DNA of 64,000 nucleotides from Plectrocnemia conspersa. Its lineage: Eukaryota > Arthropoda > Insecta > Trichoptera > Polycentropodidae. The stretch covers positions 1 to 64,000 of the forward strand of contig VTFK01000072.1 of assembly GCA_009617715.1 (NCBI GenBank), given 5' to 3'. The position numbers and the translations under genes are program-made. Positions 59,270 through 64,000 of the stretch are shown piece after piece (the first letter of the stretch is position 1; the number at the start of each line of letters is the position of its first letter). The notes under the pieces are model-generated. The model ran no database searches, was not told where the DNA came from, and saw nothing but the letters and a program-made list of their open reading frames with translations.

Positions 59270-59690
59270 TTTTTAATAACAATAATTTACAAGTTTATTA
59301 ATATCGGTGGTAGAAAAAACTTTTTATAATTTTTTTATCAATTAAGTTGCTTAAGACTTTGACCTTCTAAGAAGCTAAAATGCTACAAGTGATAAACTGT
59401 TAGCGGGTATGATGAATGAGGCAATATGTCATTTATAAACTCGTTCATCTTTTGGAAAATCAGTCGTGCGATATGCAGTCACGCATTGTCGTGCAAAAGA
59501 ATTGGACCTATATATTTGACAAATGAGAGGATCAAACGTCGCAGTTCTTGCTTATTACACCAACTGCCAATTTAATATCTAATATGTTTTGTGTAATTTG
59601 GGTTTCGCCAAACACTTTGGATTTATTTTTGGTCAAACATTGTGCAGATCACTTCTTGTCTCTGTTACGGAGAAGAAGCCCAAAGTAAAC
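59270..59690 (-). pseudogene. mariner transposase fossil (SETMAR-like)
   Basis: On the minus strand: AKPKLHKTY near 59605 (the KPNLH/KPKLH region), then QELRRLILSFVKYIGPILLH and DNA at 59480-59550, the LLHDNARPH box with the second catalytic Asp (RP eroded to a stop). Next comes IARLIFQKMNEFINDILPHS then SYPLTVYHL, matching HPPYSPDLSPTDYH, and finally FSTTDINKLV near 59300, matching the C-terminal YSTGINKLV. The N-terminal half, including the first Asp, is not recognisable. Stops and at least one frameshift. Firm identification, dead copy. Confidence 0.85.
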
Positions 59691-59694
59691 TTAA

Positions 59695-60250
59695 AACTGA
59701 AATTCTTAAGTATACCTTAATTACTGAATTACTAACGTCTTACTTAATTTTATGCAAGCATTTCAATTATTGTGCTTGTTTTTTATTCAACTAACGTCTC
59801 ATAATTTTAGAACCATTATTGCATTATACATTTTATCCGGTTCAACAATTGAACTTATAGTCATAGTTAAAATATTTAAATCATGATAATAGAACATAAA
59901 AAGATCAGTTCGGCTTATGATAAAGCGTTTTAACAATCAATGGGAAAAAATATGTGTTAAAATATAACACTACAGTAAGAAAGCTTTTAACATAAAAAAT
60001 CATCAAAATATCCGCCATAATTCAGAAAAAAAATATTCGTGACCTTGAAAAAATATAACACGTATATTCGGGTTTGTCATCGAAACGGCCGATCTTAATC
60101 TGCCTTAACAGCAAACGGATATTTAAAAAAAAGCGGGCGACTAAAAATCATTTCCGCGTAGATAAAGTGTCTGAGAGTTCCTCTAAAATATTTGTAGTTA
60201 CTTCTGTTACTGGCATTTATACTTGAAAATCCACTTTAGAATTCAAGACT
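59695..60250. other. AT-rich stretch, nothing recognised
   Basis: The patch 60060-60190 is somewhat richer in G+C. No frame or element recognised. The first part may contain the lost N-terminal half of the mariner copy. Confidence 0.45.
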
Positions 60251-60253
60251 TCC

Positions 60254-60348
60254 GAATTTTAAGAGCTCTAGAATTTTGACTATAACCAGGAAGAGGCTGA
60301 CTCAACTAGCAAAGATAGGAAAAACCGCCGCTTCTCTCTTTGCGTCCC
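60254..60348 (+). repeat. Inverted repeat pair, left copy
   Basis: Begins gaattttaagagctcta, passes through actataaccaggaag and gataggaaaaaccgccgctt, and ends ctctttgcgtccc. It matches the reverse complement of 61161-61262 with one short gap and few changes. The end core is shared with 5311-5332 and 6651-6671. Confidence 0.9.
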
Positions 60349-60354
60349 ATGGTC

Positions 60355-61155
60355 CAGCTCGACATTCAAGTTTGCCACATAAACTTTTTCTATACCAAAA
60401 TTAAGCTCATCTGATAAGAAAAACAGGGTCATTTAGAGCAGCTTTAGATGTTTTTCTATCGACGAAGAAATTTAAATTTAAATGACGTCTCTTTACAACT
60501 ATTTTAAATTATATAACAATATAAACTGAAGAGTATTTTTTAGTGAAGCGGGGATTTTGTAGCATAAGGTCCGTTAGAACACTCATAATATCGATTTTAT
60601 TTTATCTCGTATTAAAATAATCTTATCAATATGTCGTATCAATAAACTTGGACCCTTTTTGCGAACTTTAAACATGGAAACTGAGAAGAGTCTCCGAGTG
60701 TGATCAAATAATTCAGAACCGCTTTAAAACATTTACAATAAATGTCATAAAAGTTGTGGTATCAATGCGCTCCATTTAGACACACCAATATATATATTTA
60801 TTAAATAAATATAGTTTAAATGTAATGTGCATCATAAAGTAACGTAGGTAGTCATTCAAATATAACTTTCAGTATTTAAGAAAGTAAAAAAAAATGCAAT
60901 GTAAAAAAAACAATATAAGTGACTAATTATTCTTTATTTTACTGTACATAAATGATAATACAGACCCTAACTAGGGTTTTGATAAAACATTATTATAAAA
61001 TATCAATACGGAAGTTTTAGTATTTACCATTATTTTATATTAATATAAATAAAAAATAAAAAAAATTATAAATGCATAATATGAAAAGTAAAAAAAATAT
61101 AATTTAAGTATGTACATACAGAATATTCCAGAGAGTAATATATATATTTATTTCA
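60355..61155. other. Spacer between inverted repeat copies, no gene recognised
   Basis: About 810 bp. The central part 60640-60730 is fairly complex (gagaagagtctccgagtgtg); the rest is AT-rich. No transposase frame is seen, so if the arms belong to one element it is non-autonomous. Confidence 0.5.
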
Positions 61156-61160
61156 ACCAG

Positions 61161-61262
61161 GGGACGCAAAGAGAGAAGCGGCGTTTTTCCTATCTTCGCT
61201 GGTCTGAAGTTGAGTCGGCCACTTCCTGGTTATAATCCGAATTCAAGAGCTCTTAAAATTCA
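61161..61262 (-). repeat. Inverted repeat pair, right copy
   Basis: The reverse complement reads gaattttaagagctcttgaa, then ggattataaccaggaagtgg, then gcgaagataggaaaaacgcc and gcttctctctttgcgtccc, pairing with 60254-60348. Flanking DNA beyond the arms does not match on either side. Confidence 0.9.
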
Positions 61263-61264
61263 TA

Positions 61265-62560
61265 CTAATAGTAATATTTAATAAATGAGACGTCACTTAT
61301 TTAGAAACTAGTTTCAGTCTGATGTCTCAATACTTACTTGTATTTATCCTTTTGTAACGCATTAATCTAACGCCTGTCATATTACAACGGAAGATACAAA
61401 ACTAATCTCAATATCGTTCATACCAATCGATCTTCAAACATACCTAATTATGGACTATACATAGTTATGCAATTATAATATATACATATATAACAAACCC
61501 AATAAAACGATAATTTAAATTTAATTCAGTTTAAATATAATTTTAAATATGCTTAACATTTTCAACGTCGTAATTTATTATTTTATCAAACTGCAAACAA
61601 GTCACGATATAATAAAATATAAATATATCGATTATGGAAGTATATATTATATTATTTATTAAAAAAATGAAAACGTTTGGAGATGACGTGTACAAACAAT
61701 AGCCTATATTCGTGATCGGAATAGAACGAACGAAAAATATGTTATCAATTCCAATGAAATGTTCGCCCGACTTTTAACCGCAGAGTTTTCCGACAATTAA
61801 TTATACTATTGTAATATTGAACAAAAAAAATCCGACGTTATTTTTCGGTTCATTTCGAAAATCTTTTACTTTTCAAAGTTTCCGGCGTGATTAGTGAACT
61901 TGTGATACATTGCGAACACACGCCAACTAAAATTACTAAATCAATAACGCCATTATACACACTGGATATATTTGTCATTATCCTTTCTAATATACGGTAG
62001 ACAATTTTATTCGTGATTGTATACCGTATTAGGTTTTGTATAAAACGTAATAAATTGTACATGCACATACATATTTAATTATTCTGCAATGTCCATAATC
62101 AGATCATATGACATTTTCTAATTTTATATGTATTATGATGCACTCGCGAAATATTATTTTTATGAAAAGAAGATGGATTATTTTATTGAATGATACAAAT
62201 AAAATTTATTCGCTAATAATTTATTTTTTAATGTATTTGTTTTATAATGACATGAACATACAATAAAAAAATGTATAAATATATTGTTATAAAAATAGAA
62301 GACATCAGAATATGACCTAATAAGTGATAAAGAAAGTCAGAAAATGCACTGTAACATACTGTACATACTGCAACCAGATATATATATTACATCCTAAAGA
62401 GCAATAAGTATCTTACTATTATATAAAAAATATATAATAAATTACAACTAAAAAAGAATCAAACCGATAATAGAGTTACTTAATCTCTTACCAAAACATC
62501 AATTTGGCTTTAGATATAAAACATTTATAGGCTTATCATTGAAAAGCAAATGATAATACA
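61265..62560. other. AT-rich stretch, nothing recognised
   Basis: A 72-codon minus frame at 61850-62068 has no domain. The patch 61700-61870 is a little more complex. Confidence 0.5.
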
Positions 62561-62562
62561 CC

Positions 62563-62690
62563 CATACCTAACTATAAGGCCGCTCTTTATACGGCTTTTA
62601 GCTATAACGGCCCTCTTCAATTAAGGCACGTTTTCGATTTACGGCCTAAAATGTTTCGCTATAACGGCAAAAAAACTTTTTTTCGATGTC
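62563..62690 (+). mobile_element. 5' end of a Tigger/pogo element
   Basis: Repeated words tataaggccgctctttatac, agctataacggccctcttca and gctataacggc form the subterminal repeat array usual at Tigger/pogo ends. It lies directly upstream of the transposase pseudogene at 62723. The terminal base is uncertain; a TA is present just before ctataaggcc. The right end is beyond the window. Confidence 0.6.
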
Positions 62691-62722
62691 GATTTTAAAA
62701 AAAAATTTAAAATAGATTTAAT

Positions 62723-63959
62723 TTGCATGATTTTAAAATGAAAGGTGAAGCAGCTAGCGCCGATGAGGCCGCATCTAAAGAATATCCCAACATTTTAATG
62801 GGAATTATTGAAAGAGGTGGTTATAAACCTGAACAAGTATTTAACGTAGACGAAACAGCGCTTTATTGGAAGCGAATGCCTGATTGCACGTACATTTCAA
62901 AAACCGAAAAATCTGCGCCTGGTTATAAGGTGTCTAAAGAACGATTAACTTTGCTACTTAGTGCAAATGCCGCGGGTGATTTTAAACTAAAACCACTTTT
63001 AATATATTTGTCCGAAAATCCAAGGCCTCTTAAAGGACTAAATAAAAGTCAATTACCCGTCATATGGAGATCCAACAAGAAAGCTTGGATGACTTAAGCT
63101 ACTTTAGAGGATTGGTTTAAAAATCACTTTTGCATAGAAGTGAAAAAATATTTGCGAAACAATTACTTAAGCAACAAGGCTTTGCTAATTTTGGATAATG
63201 CACCAAGGCATCCTACTAATTTATCCGAACTATCTGAAGATGTCATGATTGAGTACCTTCCGAAAAATACAACAGCTCTGATCCAACCAGTGGATCAGGG
63301 TGCAATAGACACTTTTAAGGCATATTACATACGCCGAACTTTCCGACAACTTATAAGGAAAACCGATGGTAAATCTTCAAATAAAACATTTTGGAAAAAC
63401 TATAACATCAAGGATGTTGTTGACAGCATCAGTGAATCATGGAAGGAATTAAAATTAACAACAATGAACCATGTTTGGAAAAAAATATGGGCAGAATGTG
63501 TAAAAAGTACTGATGCAGAAGTTAATTGCCTTCCTGAAATTAGGCAAAACATTTTGGATCTAGCACATGATCTCGGCTTTAAAGGTTTGAACGAACGTGA
63601 TGTGCTTGATCTACTTGAAGCTGATAGGGAACCCCTTTAATATGAGGAACTCATTCAGTTGCAAGCAGAACCGGCATTTGATGAAGAGACAGAACCTGTT
63701 GTATTCAAACAACTAACATCAAAAAAATTGTCAAAAGCTTTTTCCTATTTCGAACAAGGAATAAATATCTTCCTTGAAAACGATCCTGACGTCGAACGTA
63801 GCGCTAAAGTTTTTCGAAGAATTAACTCAGCCATTAGCTGTTATTAATCACTGAAGAACCAAAGAGACAAAAAGGCAAGACAAACAACGTTGGACATTTT
63901 TTTTAAGCCAGGCCTGCAGGTTACCATTTCTTCATCGTCTTCAGATTTAAGCCATTTTA
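62723..63959 (+). pseudogene. Tigger/pogo transposase pseudogene, nearly intact catalytic domain
   Basis: One uninterrupted frame runs over 1.2 kb with three in-frame TAA codons (63095, 63638, 63845) and no frameshift. The DDE domain is complete: FNVDETALYWKRMP (first Asp), LLILDNAPRHP (second Asp) and IQPVDQGAIDTFKAYYIRR (third Asp), with KSAPGYKVSKERLTLLLSAN and LPVIWRSNKKAWMT between. The C-terminal tail ends with ARQTTLDIFFK, as in the family. What is missing is the N-terminal pipsqueak/CENP-B helix-turn-helix DNA-binding part, about 150 residues: the frame begins just after it (DFKMKGEAASADEAA). So this is an N-terminally deleted copy, inactivated fairly recently. It could still be read in pieces of 124, 166 and 62 codons. 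Stops in place of likely Lys codons suggest A-to-T changes (inferred). Confidence 0.95.
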
Positions 63960-64000
63960 AAAAAAAATATGTATGTATTCATACACATATTTTATGTAAC

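Noticed and set aside
59330..59390. Right end of a hAT MITE pairing with 59149
   Set aside because: The bases are explained better as the C-terminal part of the antisense mariner transposase.
62723..63959. Alternative genetic code (TAA as sense) explaining the Tigger frame
   Set aside because: Nothing else in the window supports a non-standard code and the element lacks its N-terminal domain; point inactivation of a young pseudogene is simpler.

Overview
This window looks like nuclear DNA from an arthropod, most likely an insect. It is AT-rich, has no dense gene order and no operons, and carries the usual insect mix of transposable-element fossils: Tc1/mariner, hAT, Tigger/pogo, Jockey-type LINEs and small MITEs. 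Splice-like signals match insect consensus (CTAAT branch site, T-rich tract, cag|gt). I cannot name the order or species. I recognise no intact host protein-coding gene, rRNA, tRNA, known microRNA or CRISPR array. Nearly all open frames here are chance frames in AT-rich DNA or pieces of dead transposons.

Layout. 1-9.4 kb: a GC-richer opening block, then AT-rich DNA with a LINE reverse-transcriptase relic (1.36-1.77 kb), two copies of a short dispersed repeat, and at 8.5-8.96 kb a minus-strand splice signal of recursive type beside a GC-rich island. 9.4-11.1 kb: a decayed Tc1/mariner element. 11.3-20.4 kb: a chain of GC-richer islands (candidate conserved non-coding or enhancer blocks), a Jockey endonuclease relic at 17 kb, and a minus-strand exon-like segment at 18.6 kb. 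20.6-24.9 kb: a tandem array split by a Tigger-type MITE, then a plus-strand stretch with promoter-like motifs, protein-like open segments and a 68-nt intron-like gap, followed by two local duplications. 25-31 kb: a minisatellite, a TTAA-flanked MITE, a GC-rich island, a terminal-exon-like segment, a minus-strand Jockey RT relic and a foldback element. 32-48 kb: more islands, a second copy of the minisatellite in reverse orientation, an AT-rich inverted-repeat cluster, a hAT transposase fossil (39.2-40.0 kb) followed at once by a Jockey RT fossil (40.1-40.9 kb), a perfect 43-nt hairpin and a (TA)n tract. 48-64 kb: islands, a diverged duplication, a textbook recursive splice signal on the minus strand at 52.53 kb, a hAT MITE with target-site duplication, two Tigger pseudogenes, a mariner fossil, a (CA)n tract and a ~100-bp inverted repeat pair.

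Interpretation. Two recursive-type splice signals on the same strand, 44 kb apart, spaced GC-rich islands, and no recognisable exons fit one very long intron (or intergenic regulatory domain) of a gene read from the minus strand, with transposons collecting between constrained islands. That is an inference. It needs RNA-seq and cross-species alignment; all regulatory calls here rest on base composition and short motifs only.
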